Source: Beijerinckia mobilis
Lineage (GTDB): Bacteria > Pseudomonadota > Alphaproteobacteria > Rhizobiales > Beijerinckiaceae
Length of the DNA: 64,000 nucleotides
Direction: 5' to 3'
Assembly (NCBI RefSeq): GCF_000745425.1
Contig: NZ_JQJH01000009.1
Span: 120,571-184,570 of the forward strand
Position numbers and translations under genes: made by a program. The notes below the pieces were generated by a model. It searched no databases. It worked only from the letters and a program-made list of their open reading frames with translations, and was not told where the DNA came from. The stretch's first letter is position 1. Each line of letters starts with the position of its first letter. Below are positions 29,528 through 39,629 of this stretch, in pieces.

Positions 29528-31899
29528 TCGGGCATTCCATCCTCTGTCTCCTCACTGTCCTGTTGTTGGTCCGCCGTAGCCTCCGGCCGCGGCCTCGCGG
29601 GCTGCCACCATTCTCGTCCACTGCTTTTCAGCGGATTTGCGCGCCAATGCTGCGGCGGCGCTGGAGACCAGGGTCGGTTCTCGTCCGGTGCCCGCGCCGT
29701 TCGCAGCACGGGCACGGCGCGATCAAGACGTAGGGTAATCGCGCCGCTCTCTTGCAGGAACGGTCGGTCGATCAGGATTTCCGCGGCGCAGCCTTCAGGA
29801 GCCTTAAGCGGCGTGACGAGGATCGCGGCGCGGCGGCAATCTTCCACGAAGGCTTCCCGGTCGAGGACGAGGGCCACGGCGCGCCCGTCGGCAAGCCAGC
29901 CGACGCATCCCGATCGATCGCAGGCATCGTTCAGCCGAGCGCCGCGTGCCATGCGGCCATCCGCGTCGGCGCGCAACCATTGTTCCGCGCCGAAATCGCT
30001 CGGCCTTGGCCCGAGAATGCCGAGACGGCCATCGGCGCCGCGCAGAGCGAGATAGTCGCCGGTCGGAGGGACAGTGAGATCGAAGCGCGGGCCGGTGAAA
30101 GCCCCCGCGAGACCGATGAGAATGAGCGGAATTGCCGTTATCCGCAGCGGCAGGCTGCGCCACAGGACGGCAGAAAGGACACCGAGACTCAGAAAAATGA
30201 GCGACCAGGGTGCAAAGGCCGGAAGATGCAGAGTCGCGCCCGGCCAGCTGCCGATGATCTTCGCCAGCCAGAGGATGAAATTGATGCCTGCGCCCACATA
30301 ATGCCAGACGAAGCCATCGAGCCCCAGTGGATAAAGCAGAGTGCCGAGAAGCGCACCGGGCACGGCGAAAATCTCGATGATCGACAGGGTCAAGGGATTG
30401 CCGATCAGGACATAGGGGCTGAGCTCGTGGAATTGATAGGCCATGAAAGAGGCCGTCGCCGAGGTTGCGCAGAAGGTCGCGAAGAGCAAGGCGCCCGGCC
30501 CTTGCCGCACAAAGCCCCACGCTGTTTCGTGCGCGATCCGCAGGAAATGGCGTACGCCTGTTACCGAGACGGCCGTTGCCGGGAGCGGTCGATAAGCCTC
30601 CGCATTTTCCCTAAGACGTTCCGCCACGCGCGATTCGTAAACGGCGACCAGAGCCGCCACAGCGGCGAAGGAGAGCTGGAAACTCGCCCCGAGAATGGCT
30701 TCGGGCTCCACAAAAAGCACGAAGAAACTGGCAAAAGCGAGATTGCGCATGGTCAGCGCCTGCCTGTCGCAGAGAACCGCCGTGAGCATGATGGTGGTCA
30801 TGACCAGAGCGCGTTCGGTGCCGACGCGCGAACCAGTCGCTATATCGTAGAGGATGGCGGCGAGGATCGCCGCGCCTGCCGCCCATTTCTTGATCGGATA
30901 GGTCAAGACCAGTGTGGGGCTCAACGCCAGCAATTGCCGCAAGCCGACGAAGAAAATGCCGGCGACGAGCGTCATCTGCACACCGGAAATCGTGATGATG
31001 TGGAATATGCCCGCTTCCCGGATGATCTCCTTGGCGTCCTCGGAGAGGAGATCGCGTTTACCTGTCACCATGGCGGCGGCGATCGCACCGGCATCACCGC
31101 CAACGATCGTATTGATCCGCAGGGCAAGTGCATTACGCCCACGATCGAGCGCCATCATCATCCGCTGCTTGAAGTCGGGAGGATCCGGCGCCGCGACGGT
31201 CTCAATCCGTCCGAGTACTGAACCGACCGCCCCGATGCGGGCAAAAAAAGCGTCTCGCGCGAAATCATAACCACCCGGAAGGCTCGCGCGCGCGGGTGGC
31301 AACAGCCGCGCCTTCATGCGCACATAGGTCCCCGCGCCAAAGGGCGGGGCGCGGCGCGTGGATAGCCGCACCCGAAAGGGCGTTTTGGCCGGATCCATTC
31401 CTTCGACCGCGCCGACACGCAAGACGAAACGGGCGCCCCTCTGCCGGTAGTCCATCTGCTCGATCATGCCTTCAACGGTCACGATCGTGGTCCTGGCGAT
31501 CATTGGCGCCACGACACGGGCGCTGCGCAGGCCGGCGGAAAGCTCGCCGGCGAAGACCGCGCAAAGACCGAGGAAGAGGACGAAGATCAATCGTCTTTCA
31601 CGGCACACAAAAGCGAGGAGGCCGAAAAGCACGCCCAATGCGGCATTGAGCCAGAGCAATGGCTCACGCGCCGCGCAAAAATAGAGAATAACGCCCGCCC
31701 CCATCGCCACCGGCAGCCACAGGAAAAGGCGCCTATCGGCGATCTCAATTTCGAAGGCCCGCGCATAGATCCGCCACACCCCACCGAAGAGGCTGCGGCC
31801 TGGCAGCGCGGCAGCTTCCTCTCCCATCCGATCCCCGATGGGCGCCTCGGCGGCTCCGACTGATGTGATCGGGACAGGCGTCGTGGAAACTCGTGCCAT
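29494..31899 (-). CDS. comEC: ComEC/Rec2 family competence protein
   Basis: An 801-residue polytopic membrane protein. After a short cytoplasmic N-terminus come two hydrophobic segments and an OB-like DUF4131 domain (residues about 60-190), then the Competence domain with many membrane helices (TIIGGDAG-like NTIVGDAGAIAAAMVTGKRD... in the sequence the first repeat reads AIAAAMVTGKRDLLSEDAKEI), HIITISGVQMTLVAGI, and later LSPYVLIGNPLTLSIIEIFAVPGALLG (in part). The usual C-terminal metallo-beta-lactamase-like domain is short and degenerate here (GDYLALRGADGRLGIL onward). It would form the channel for single-stranded DNA uptake, although many such bacteria are not known to be competent. Confidence 0.87.
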   Translation of the reverse strand: MARVSTTPVPITSVGAAEAPIGDRMGEEAAALPGRSLFGGVWRIYARAFEIEIADRRLFLWLPVAMGAGVILYFCAAREPLLWLNAALGVLFGLLAFVCRERRLIFVLFLGLCAVFAGELSAGLRSARVVAPMIARTTIVTVEGMIEQMDYRQRGARFVLRVGAVEGMDPAKTPFRVRLSTRRAPPFGAGTYVRMKARLLPPARASLPGGYDFARDAFFARIGAVGSVLGRIETVAAPDPPDFKQRMMMALDRGRNALALRINTIVGGDAGAIAAAMVTGKRDLLSEDAKEIIREAGIFHIITISGVQMTLVAGIFFVGLRQLLALSPTLVLTYPIKKWAAGAAILAAILYDIATGSRVGTERALVMTTIMLTAVLCDRQALTMRNLAFASFFVLFVEPEAILGASFQLSFAAVAALVAVYESRVAERLRENAEAYRPLPATAVSVTGVRHFLRIAHETAWGFVRQGPGALLFATFCATSATASFMAYQFHELSPYVLIGNPLTLSIIEIFAVPGALLGTLLYPLGLDGFVWHYVGAGINFILWLAKIIGSWPGATLHLPAFAPWSLIFLSLGVLSAVLWRSLPLRITAIPLILIGLAGAFTGPRFDLTVPPTGDYLALRGADGRLGILGPRPSDFGAEQWLRADADGRMARGARLNDACDRSGCVGWLADGRAVALVLDREAFVEDCRRAAILVTPLKAPEGCAAEILIDRPFLQESGAITLRLDRAVPVLRTARAPDENRPWSPAPPQHWRANPLKSSGREWWQPARPRPEATADQQQDSEETEDGMPDQAADDATPPD

Positions 31900-32124
31900 T
31901 CACGCTCTTCGACAGGCGTTGTCCGGGTTGCGCACGGGGTGTGATATGGATGCCCCCGGCTATTTCTCCGCGGTGGAGCGCCAAGGCGCTTTTCTTTCGA
32001 CTATTCCATGCTACACGACGCGGCGCGTCCGCGTCAGCCGAAAATGCCCGCGTTATGCATTATATTTTCCGTTCGATACTGCCGTCCACCGTTCGGCCGC
32101 TCGCCTGTTTTCCTGGATTTCGCC

Positions 32125-33552
32125 ATGTCCGATGAAGTTGTTACCCGTTTTGCTCCCTCGCCGACCGGCTTTCTGCATATTGGCGGCGCGCGCACGGCTC
32201 TCTTCAACTGGTTGTTCGCCCGGCACGCGGGCGGCAGGATGCTGTTGCGGATCGAGGATACGGATCGCGAACGCTCCACCGACGCGGCCATAGCGGCCAT
32301 TCTCGACGGGCTCTCCTGGCTCGGGCTGCAGTGGGACGGCGATGTCATCTACCAATTCCAGCGCGCCGAAAGGCATCGCGAAGTGGTCTATTCGCTGCTC
32401 GAAAAGGGCCATGCCTATCATTGCTACGCGACGCCGCAGGAGCTTGAGGAAATGCGCGAATTGGCGCGCAAGGAGGGCCGGCCACCGCGTTACGACGGGC
32501 GTTGGCGCGACCGGCCGGCGAGCGAAGCACCTTCCGACGTCAAACCGGTGGTCCGCCTCAAGGCGCCACGCGATGGGGAAACCGTTCTCGACGACAAGGT
32601 GCAAGGCCGTGTGACCTGGGCCAACAAGGACCTCGACGATCTCGTGTTGCTGCGCTCGGACGGGACGCCAACCTACATGCTCGCCGTGGTCGTCGACGAT
32701 CACGACATGGGGGTGACGCAAATCATCCGTGGAGACGATCATCTGACCAATGCCGCGCGGCAGATGCAGATCTATCAGGCTCTTGGCTGGCAGGTGCCCT
32801 CCATGGCCCATATCCCGCTCATTCACGGCGCGGATGGCGCCAAATTGTCGAAGCGGCATGGCGCTCTCGGCGTCGATGCCTATCGCGGCATGGGCTATCT
32901 GCCGGAAGCCCTGCGCAATTATCTGGTGCGGCTCGGCTGGAGCCAGGGCGACAAAGAATTCTTTTCGACCGAGGAGATGATCGCCGCTTTCGATCTCGCG
33001 AATGTCGGCCGTTCGCCGGCCCGGTTCGATTTCGCCAAGCTCGAAAACATGAACGGACATTATCTGCGCCACGCTGATGATGCCTATCTCGTTGAGACGC
33101 TCACAGCCACCCTGCCCCATCTGCCGAACAAACCGGTGCTCCCACTGGAATTTACGCCCGAGCGGAAAGCGCAATTGCTGGCGGCAATGCCCGGGCTTAA
33201 GGAACGGGCGAAGACTTTGGTCGAATTGCTGGATGGCGCGCAATTCCTGTTCGCCAAACGCCCTTTGATGCTCGACGCCAAGGCGCAGGCACTGCTCGAC
33301 GATAAAGCGAGGGAGCATATTGGCGCGCTGCTACCGCTGTTCACCGCCTGCGCCGAATGGAAGGCGGAGCCGCTTGAAGCCATCGTGCGCGGCTATGTTG
33401 CCGAGACAGGCGTCAAGCTCGGCCAGGTGGCACAGCCGCTGCGCGCGGCATTGACTGGCCGCGCGACCTCGCCGGGCATTTTCGACGTGCTGGAGGTCCT
33501 CGGCCGCGAGGAAGGGCTCGGACGCTTGCTCGATCAGGCGAGCGGGGCTTGA
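32125..33552 (+). CDS. gltX: Glutamate--tRNA ligase
   Basis: A 475-residue class I synthetase charging tRNA-Glu. The HIGH motif appears as [15 protein letters not shown] after RFAPSPTG, and the KMSKS loop as [11 protein letters not shown]. The start at 32125 begins [15 protein letters not shown]; the frame is open upstream without family features. It is followed by gltA, a pairing common in Rhizobiales, and divergent from comEC. Confidence 0.96.
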   Translation: MSDEVVTRFAPSPTGFLHIGGARTALFNWLFARHAGGRMLLRIEDTDRERSTDAAIAAILDGLSWLGLQWDGDVIYQFQRAERHREVVYSLLEKGHAYHCYATPQELEEMRELARKEGRPPRYDGRWRDRPASEAPSDVKPVVRLKAPRDGETVLDDKVQGRVTWANKDLDDLVLLRSDGTPTYMLAVVVDDHDMGVTQIIRGDDHLTNAARQMQIYQALGWQVPSMAHIPLIHGADGAKLSKRHGALGVDAYRGMGYLPEALRNYLVRLGWSQGDKEFFSTEEMIAAFDLANVGRSPARFDFAKLENMNGHYLRHADDAYLVETLTATLPHLPNKPVLPLEFTPERKAQLLAAMPGLKERAKTLVELLDGAQFLFAKRPLMLDAKAQALLDDKAREHIGALLPLFTACAEWKAEPLEAIVRGYVAETGVKLGQVAQPLRAALTGRATSPGIFDVLEVLGREEGLGRLLDQASGA

Positions 33553-33835
33553 TACCGACTGCAGCGCGGCAGTGCCCAGACCGAACCTCATCCATCACAA
33601 CAGCTTGTAATGGAGACACGGCCATCATGAGCCTTGCCCATGAAATTGCGGCGAGAATCCGTTTGGAAATATTTTCTGAAAAAGCGAATGCCTGCCTAAA
33701 GGCGCAATCCTGCGCGCCTTGACAGAGACGGATGAATGGCTAGTGAATTGCGCGCTGCACAAGCCGTGTGGCTCTGGATTCCGGCAATGAATTTGGAATC
33801 CGGCCCCGATACATCGAACCAAGAAGGCGGTCTTG

Positions 33836-35125
33836 ATGAGCGCGACGATCGGCTCCTTTAGTCTCGACGACAAGTCCTATAATTTTCCGGTCAAGGCCGG
33901 GACCATTGGCCCATCGGTCGTCGATATCGGCAAATTCTATGCGCAAACCGGCGCATTCACTTACGATCCCGGATTCACCTCCACGGCGAGCTGCGAATCC
34001 CAGATCACCTACATCGATGGCGATGCGGGCATCCTTCTTTACCGCGGTTATCCGATCGACCAGCTCGCCGAACAGGGCGACTTCCTGGAAACCGCCTATC
34101 TGCTGCTCTACGGGGAACTGCCCACCAAGGCGCAGAAGGAAGATTTCGATAAACGCATTACCATGCACACGATGGTGCATGAGCAATTGACCCGCTTCTA
34201 CAACGGGTTCCGGCGCGATGCGCATCCGATGGCCATTCTCGTTGCCGTCGTTGGCGCGCTGTCCGCCTTCTATCACGACTCGACCGATATTCACGATCCC
34301 AAACAGCGCATGATCGCTTCGATGCGCCTGATCGCGAAGATCCCGACGCTGGCGGCGATGGCGTACAAATACACTGTTGGTCAGCCCTTCGTGTATCCGA
34401 AAAACGATCTCGGCTATGCCGCGAACTTCCTGCATATGTGCTTCGCGGTGCCTGCGGAAGAATACAAGGTCAATCCCGTCCTCGCCGACGCGCTTGAAAA
34501 GATCTTCATTCTCCACGCCGACCACGAACAGAACGCTTCGACCTCGACCGTGCGTCTCGCCGGCTCCTCGGGCGCCAATCCCTTCGCCTGCATCGCCGCC
34601 GGCGTTGCCTGCCTCTGGGGTCCCGCTCATGGTGGCGCCAACGAAGCCGCATTGAAGATGCTGGAGGAAATCGGCACCGTCGAGAATATTCCGAAATATA
34701 TTGCCAAGGCCAAGGACAAGGATGATCCCTTCCGTCTCATGGGCTTTGGTCACCGCGTGTATAAGAATTACGATCCGCGCGCGAAGATCATGCAGAAGAC
34801 CTGTCACGAAGTGCTGACCAATCTCGGCATCAAGGACGATCCGCTGCTCGACGTCGCGGTCGAACTCGAGAAGATCGCCCTTCACGATGAATATTTCATC
34901 GAGAAGAAGCTCTATCCGAACATCGACTTCTATTCCGGTATCACCCTGAAGGCGATGGGCTTCCCGACCTCACTCTTCACGGTTCTGTTCGCACTCGCCC
35001 GCACCTCGGGCTGGATCGCGCAATGGAAGGAAATGATCGAGGATCCGGCGCAGAAGATCGGCCGTCCGCGCCAGCTCTACACCGGCTATACGCAGCGCGA
35101 TTACGTCACGATCGAAAAGCGCTGA
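33836..35125 (+). CDS. gltA: Citrate synthase
   Basis: A 429-residue hexameric type II citrate synthase condensing oxaloacetate with acetyl-CoA. Catalytic residues: His in [11 protein letters not shown], His in [13 protein letters not shown] and [17 protein letters not shown], Asp in [12 protein letters not shown]. The N-terminus ([21 protein letters not shown] in part) is typical of the NADH-sensitive Gram-negative form. AAGAAGG lies before the ATG at 33836; a TTG just upstream is less likely. An intrinsic terminator follows. Confidence 0.97.
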   Translation: MSATIGSFSLDDKSYNFPVKAGTIGPSVVDIGKFYAQTGAFTYDPGFTSTASCESQITYIDGDAGILLYRGYPIDQLAEQGDFLETAYLLLYGELPTKAQKEDFDKRITMHTMVHEQLTRFYNGFRRDAHPMAILVAVVGALSAFYHDSTDIHDPKQRMIASMRLIAKIPTLAAMAYKYTVGQPFVYPKNDLGYAANFLHMCFAVPAEEYKVNPVLADALEKIFILHADHEQNASTSTVRLAGSSGANPFACIAAGVACLWGPAHGGANEAALKMLEEIGTVENIPKYIAKAKDKDDPFRLMGFGHRVYKNYDPRAKIMQKTCHEVLTNLGIKDDPLLDVAVELEKIALHDEYFIEKKLYPNIDFYSGITLKAMGFPTSLFTVLFALARTSGWIAQWKEMIEDPAQKIGRPRQLYTGYTQRDYVTIEKR

Positions 35126-35164
35126 TTGCGGCAGACACCCTCGTATCTGTCAATCTGTTCATGG

Positions 35165-35194
35165 GGCTGGCGAACCGGGTTCGCCAGCCTTTTT
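35165..35194 (+). terminator. Rho-independent terminator of gltA
   Basis: GGCTGGCGAA and TTCGCCAGCC form a 10-bp perfect stem with a five-base loop, followed by five T residues, 40 bases after the gltA stop. Confidence 0.9.
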
Positions 35195-35289
35195 GTTATG
35201 GAATGGGCTTATGGATCGGCATGAATGCCGATCGGTTCGCATTCGCATATTCATTCGAGCGGAAACAAATCGTGCAAAGGCCGTTTCCT

Positions 35290-36270
35290 TCACCTGTTGG
35301 GAGAAGGCGGACATTGGAGCACAAGCGGCTCCCTCTCCTTGGTTTTAGAAGAAGCTGGCCGGTTCATAAGCCACAAGGCGAGGCCAATCAGGATGCCACC
35401 GAGGGTTTGAGTGAATGTGAGCGTCGTTCCGAGCGTCAAAAAAGAAAGAATCACGGCAAAGAACGGAGCGAGAAACAGAAAGCCGCTCGCTCGTGTCGCG
35501 CCGCCGCGCGCAAGCGCAACGAACCAGAGCCCGAACGAGCCAGTCGAAGCCGGAATCGCCAACCAGAGGAAATAGACCCATTGCGCCGCACTCACATGAG
35601 CAGGCCAATGACCGCCACGCGCATAACCAACAGCGAGCACGACGAGTCCGCCAATCCCCATCTGCCAAAAGCTCAAGGTCCACACGCGTACAGGGAGGCG
35701 CGCGCGCTTGTTGACGATTGTCGCGCAAGCCCAGCAGAAAGCCGATGAAAGTCCGATGATTTCCCCATGCGAGGCATTCGGGGAAAAAATGGTCATGGGA
35801 TTGACGCCCAAAGCGAGACCCGCGCCTGTGATGCCGAAAAGGAGGCCGGCGACCCGCGTGGGGTTCAGCGTTTCGCCTAGAAAGACCCTTCCGAGAAGGG
35901 CGACCCAGATCGGATTGGTGAACAGGAGAATGGCGGCGGTCGAGGCCGAAATGGATTGCATGGCCAGGAACAACAGGCTCATGACGCCAGCGGTCTGGAG
36001 CAGACCGATGAGGATGATGGTGCCCCAAACGCGCGGGTTCGTCTGTGCGGGGAGAATACCGGTGAGGAACCGGCCGTTTTCAAGGAAGGCGAGTGGCAAG
36101 GTCGCGGTGGCGGCTACGATAAAACGCCAGCCGACGAGTACCATGGGGTCGAATCCATCCTGCAGCAACAGCTTACCAGCGACGAAGCTCGATCCCATGA
36201 GGAAGGTGGCCGTGACAAGGGCAAGAACGAATCCCGCCGAACCATTGGTGCCTTCACCCCCAGCGTCCAT
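35290..36270 (-). CDS. EamA/DMT family transporter
   Basis: A 326-residue protein with ten hydrophobic segments arranged as two EamA repeats (roughly residues 12-145 and 160-300). Typical features are GSSFVAGKLLL near the start of repeat one, PIWVALLGRVFLGE and the matching end of repeat two, LFLAPFFAVILSFLTLGTTL. Members export amino acids, drugs or other small molecules. It lies 84 bases downstream of the CGNR regulator gene on the same strand, a pairing often seen, so it may be the regulator's target. Substrate unknown. Confidence 0.88.
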   Translation of the reverse strand: MDAGGEGTNGSAGFVLALVTATFLMGSSFVAGKLLLQDGFDPMVLVGWRFIVAATATLPLAFLENGRFLTGILPAQTNPRVWGTIILIGLLQTAGVMSLLFLAMQSISASTAAILLFTNPIWVALLGRVFLGETLNPTRVAGLLFGITGAGLALGVNPMTIFSPNASHGEIIGLSSAFCWACATIVNKRARLPVRVWTLSFWQMGIGGLVVLAVGYARGGHWPAHVSAAQWVYFLWLAIPASTGSFGLWFVALARGGATRASGFLFLAPFFAVILSFLTLGTTLTFTQTLGGILIGLALWLMNRPASSKTKEREPLVLQCPPSPNR

Positions 36271-36354
36271 TGTGACCTCCCTCTTTTAAACGAATTATTC
36301 ATAATTTATTGATTTTTATAAATAATATGCATTCTAACCCAGCGCCCGGCTCTA

Positions 36355-36972
36355 TCAGGCGCCCTGTTTCTCTCCACCGTGTCCATGGCCGCCCAATTCT
36401 TCTCCGGAAGGTTCCGGCCTATGGCGGGAGCGGAATGCCGCGCCCTTGGCCCGGCTGCCGCAACGGTCCATCGAGCACCAGCGCCGTCTCGAACTTTGCG
36501 AAGTATCGAGGAACAACATGCGGCAATCGGGTTGTTCGCAGGCCTTGATCTGTCCGCGCTGAGGGCCGCCGATCAGTTCAATGGCGTCTCTCGCAATTGA
36601 AGCGAGCGCTGTGCGGAACGGATTGTCGGCAATGAAACGGATTGCGCCTGTTACTGCGTCAAGTTGCGGTACAGCCAAAGGATAACAGGCATTTGTGTTC
36701 AGGAGCATCACGGCATCGCGCGGCAGGGAATCCCCGTGCAAGGCCGTGTCGGCAACAATCCAGATGGCCTCCCGCAGGGCAATTATTTCCACTTCCTGCT
36801 GTGGCGAAAGCGTCAAGAGATCCGAAACGAGTCCCGCATCGCGCAGCCAGCGCGCGGATGCGCCTTCTGGCGCGAGCACATCAATCCGCTCCGATGGCCG
36901 GCGGCGCAAAGTCGCCGCCAGATCAAGAGACAGACGGCCGGCAGTGAAACGAAACTCGCTTCTGCTTTTCAT
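36355..36972 (-). CDS. ABATE/CGNR zinc-finger transcriptional regulator
   Basis: A 205-residue protein with an N-terminal ABATE domain (FTAGRLSLDLAATLRRRPSERIDVL in part) and a C-terminal CGNR zinc finger: IKACEQPDCRMLFLDTSQS then RRRWCSMDRCGSRAKGAAF. The eponymous CGNR reads CGSR here, while the four Cys zinc ligands are kept. The family is thought to act as stress-linked transcription regulators. An ATG three codons upstream (36981) is possible. A TATTAA-N6-TTAATA dyad lies directly upstream. Confidence 0.85.
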   Translation of the reverse strand: MKSRSEFRFTAGRLSLDLAATLRRRPSERIDVLAPEGASARWLRDAGLVSDLLTLSPQQEVEIIALREAIWIVADTALHGDSLPRDAVMLLNTNACYPLAVPQLDAVTGAIRFIADNPFRTALASIARDAIELIGGPQRGQIKACEQPDCRMLFLDTSQSSRRRWCSMDRCGSRAKGAAFRSRHRPEPSGEELGGHGHGGEKQGA

Positions 36973-36980
36973 AAAAACCA

Positions 36981-36998
36981 TATTAACCGGTTTTAATA
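36981..36998. promoter_or_regulatory. Dyad TATTAA-N6-TTAATA upstream of CGNR gene
   Basis: Six-base inverted arms around CCGGTT, immediately upstream of the regulator's start codon. The position fits an autoregulatory operator or the -10 region. Not verified. Confidence 0.35.
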
Positions 36999-37436
36999 GT
37001 TTGTAAACTGACCCGGATAAGCAGAAGAGTGTCTGGCGGGGTAAGGCTGCGGAACCAAACAGGAGAATTGGTTCGCGAGCCCTTCAAGCACGGCGAAAAA
37101 CAAGGCATGATTCGCTATAACTTTTTGTAAAAGCGTCAAATTCTTCTCGCTACGACCAGCACCTGATAAATTGAGCCACACTGACACATCCGGATGGAAC
37201 CGACCCAAGCGCAGGGCTGACAACGAAATGGGGGCCGAAATCGAGAGAAGATGTCGGAAGGTAAGCGTGATCAGTGTGACGCTGTCGCGTTTGATGCGGA
37301 GTGGTGCGCCGTGTTAGAGCCCTCCTGGTTCCGTTTCTCTTCACCCTGACAGCATGGGCCGAGGCGGCGTGCCGTTCGTCAAGGTTTTTAGCCAAGGTTG
37401 AGCCAAGGGTTTAGCAATGAGGGGGTCACGATCACC
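36999..37436. other. Intergenic region
   Basis: About 440 bases between divergent genes; no gene, repeat or terminator recognised. Confidence 0.5.
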
Positions 37437-38711
37437 ATGAGGTCTTCATCTGACGAGCCCGCTCCGTCCTCGCTTAGCTGCGACATTCTCGTCGCCGGTG
37501 CCGGCGCCGCTGGCCTTTCCGTTGCACTGGGCCTCGCTAAATCCGGTTTCTCGGTCATCTGTGCTGGCCTGACGCAAACGCGTCCCAATGGCCGGACGGT
37601 CGCTTTGTTCGAAGGGTCCTTGCGTTTCTACAGGGCATTGGATCTGTGGGGAGCTTTGCAGGTCCATAGCGCACCTTTGAAGGAAATCCGGATCATTGAT
37701 GCGACCGGCGCGCGTCTCCCCATCAATTCCATCGCTTTCGCTTCCAGCGAAATTGGACTGCCGGCTTTCGGCGAGAATATCGAAAATGGCGTTTTGGTCG
37801 AAAGGCTTGCCGCCATCGCTGCGGATACGCCGAATCTTGCGCTTCACGAAAGCCTGTTGCGCGATGTGACTTTCCATTCCGATCATGTCGCGGCAGAGAC
37901 CGGGCGGGGTCTGCGGATCAAAGCGAAACTCATTGTCGCGGCCGATGGGCGCGGCTCTCCCGCACGGCATAAGGCGGGCATTGGCGCGCGGAGCTGGCCC
38001 TATCCGCAGACGGCCTTCACCGCCTTTCTGGCGCATGAAAGACCGCACCGCTCCGTCTCGACCGAATACCACACGCGTTTCGGGCCCTGTACGCTTGTGC
38101 CTCTGCCGCCGCAAAATGATCATCCGCATCGTTCCAGCCTCGTCTGGCTCATGAATGCCGAACAGGCCAAGCGCCGCGCCACACTCGCCGATGAGGCGCT
38201 TGCGTGCGAGATCAAGGAACAGATAGCGCATAGTCTCGGCCAGTTGACTCTGGAGCAGCCGCGCGGTTTCTTCCCCATGTCGGGCATGCGTGTGTCCCGG
38301 CTGACGGGCCATCGCATCGCCCTCATTGGCGAGGCGGCCCATGTTTTTCCGCCTCTCGCCGCGCAAGGGCTCAACCTCAGCCTGCGCGATAGCGCCAGCC
38401 TCATCGAATGTCTCGAAGATGCGCGAGCGGATGGCCGTGATATCGGCGTGTCTGAGGTTCTTGCGGGCTATGCGCGGGCGCGACGCAGCGATATCGCCTT
38501 GCGGACCGATGGCGTCGACGTGCTCAATCGCTCGCTGCTTTCGGATTTGCTGCCAGTCGATTTCCTGCGCGGCGTCGGGCTCGCGGCATTCTCCGCCATC
38601 GGACCCTTGCGGCGGGCTATCATGCGGGAAGGTGTGCTGCCACACGGCCCCCTGCCCCGCCTCATGCGCCTGCCATCGGATCGCCCTACGCTGTTACGCG
38701 CAGCCAGCTAA
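37437..38711 (+). CDS. UbiH/UbiF-family FAD-dependent monooxygenase
   Basis: A 424-residue flavoprotein hydroxylase. The FAD dinucleotide-binding fold begins CDILVAGAGAAGLSVALGLAKSG; the second FAD/NADPH motif appears as LIVAADGRGSPAR, and the third as ALIGEAAHVFPPLAAQGLNLSLRDSASL (in part). These are the marks of ubiquinone-pathway hydroxylases (UbiH, UbiF, UbiL, VisC); which ring position is used cannot be read. The start at 37437 is chosen; a TTG at 37398 is in frame. It lies 82 bases upstream of xthA. Confidence 0.87.
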   Translation: MRSSSDEPAPSSLSCDILVAGAGAAGLSVALGLAKSGFSVICAGLTQTRPNGRTVALFEGSLRFYRALDLWGALQVHSAPLKEIRIIDATGARLPINSIAFASSEIGLPAFGENIENGVLVERLAAIAADTPNLALHESLLRDVTFHSDHVAAETGRGLRIKAKLIVAADGRGSPARHKAGIGARSWPYPQTAFTAFLAHERPHRSVSTEYHTRFGPCTLVPLPPQNDHPHRSSLVWLMNAEQAKRRATLADEALACEIKEQIAHSLGQLTLEQPRGFFPMSGMRVSRLTGHRIALIGEAAHVFPPLAAQGLNLSLRDSASLIECLEDARADGRDIGVSEVLAGYARARRSDIALRTDGVDVLNRSLLSDLLPVDFLRGVGLAAFSAIGPLRRAIMREGVLPHGPLPRLMRLPSDRPTLLRAAS

Positions 38712-38793
38712 ACCGTCCGACGATTTCCGGATTCCGCGCGAAACGAAATGCCATCCTTTCATCAAGCGCATCGATTCAATAAGGACAGCCCGC

Positions 38794-39570
38794 GTGCAGA
38801 TCGCGACATGGAACGTCAATTCGATCCGTCAGAGAACCGATCATCTCCTGCGCTATCTCGATGAGGTCGCACCAGACATTCTCTGCCTGCAGGAACTGAA
38901 ATGCACGGATGACGCCTTTCCGCGCGAGGCTATCGAGGCCAAGGGTTATCATGCGGCTGTGCACGGACAAAAGGGTTTCAATGGTGTCGCCATTCTCTCC
39001 AAAACCCCGATCGAGACAAAATGCGGCTTGCCGGGAGACCCGGGTGATGAACATGCGCGCTTCATCGAAGGGGTGATGGACAGTGACATCGGCCGCTTGC
39101 GCGTCGTCTCTCTCTATCTGCCCAACGGCAACCCGCCGGATACCGAGAAATATCCCTATAAACTCGCCTGGATGGACCGCTTGATCGCCCATGCGCAAGA
39201 GCTGTTGCGCTGCGAGGAAAAGCTCGTCCTTGCGGGTGACTACAATGTGATTCCAACGCCCGGGGATTGTTTTGATCCCGCAGTCTGGGCAGGTGACGCG
39301 CTCTTCCTACCGCAGACCCGCACGAAATTCCAGACATTGCTTAATCTCGGCTTCACCAATGCGCTGCGTGCCGTCACGGACCAGATAGGGCTCTATACTT
39401 TTTGGGATTATCAGGCCGGTGCATGGCAGCGTAATAAAGGCATCTGCATCGATCACCTCCTGTTGTCACCGCAGGCGGCGGACCATCTGCAGGAAGTGGT
39501 GATCGACAAGGAACGCCGCGCCGAGGAAAAACCTTCCGATCATGTTCCCGTGCGGATTAGGCTGACGTGA
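38794..39570 (+). CDS. xthA: Exodeoxyribonuclease III
   Basis: A 258-residue AP endonuclease/3' exonuclease of the exonuclease III family for base excision repair. It has IATWNVNSIRQR, Glu in LCLQELKC, the catalytic LAGDYNVIPTPGD and the C-terminal DHLLLSPQA and SDHVPVRIRL. The start is GTG at 38794, giving the normal N-terminus VQIATWNVNS, with AAGGAC 7 bases upstream. The family is often annotated xth or exoA; no other repair gene is nearby. Confidence 0.94.
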   Translation: MQIATWNVNSIRQRTDHLLRYLDEVAPDILCLQELKCTDDAFPREAIEAKGYHAAVHGQKGFNGVAILSKTPIETKCGLPGDPGDEHARFIEGVMDSDIGRLRVVSLYLPNGNPPDTEKYPYKLAWMDRLIAHAQELLRCEEKLVLAGDYNVIPTPGDCFDPAVWAGDALFLPQTRTKFQTLLNLGFTNALRAVTDQIGLYTFWDYQAGAWQRNKGICIDHLLLSPQAADHLQEVVIDKERRAEEKPSDHVPVRIRLT

Positions 39571-39629
39571 CATTGAACCGAAATAGTTCCGAGCATCGTT
39601 GCTTCGATTGTTTGCAGTCCAATCCAGAA

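Noticed and set aside
32053..33318. Antisense open frame over gltX
   Set aside because: Shadow of gltX; no recognisable protein features.
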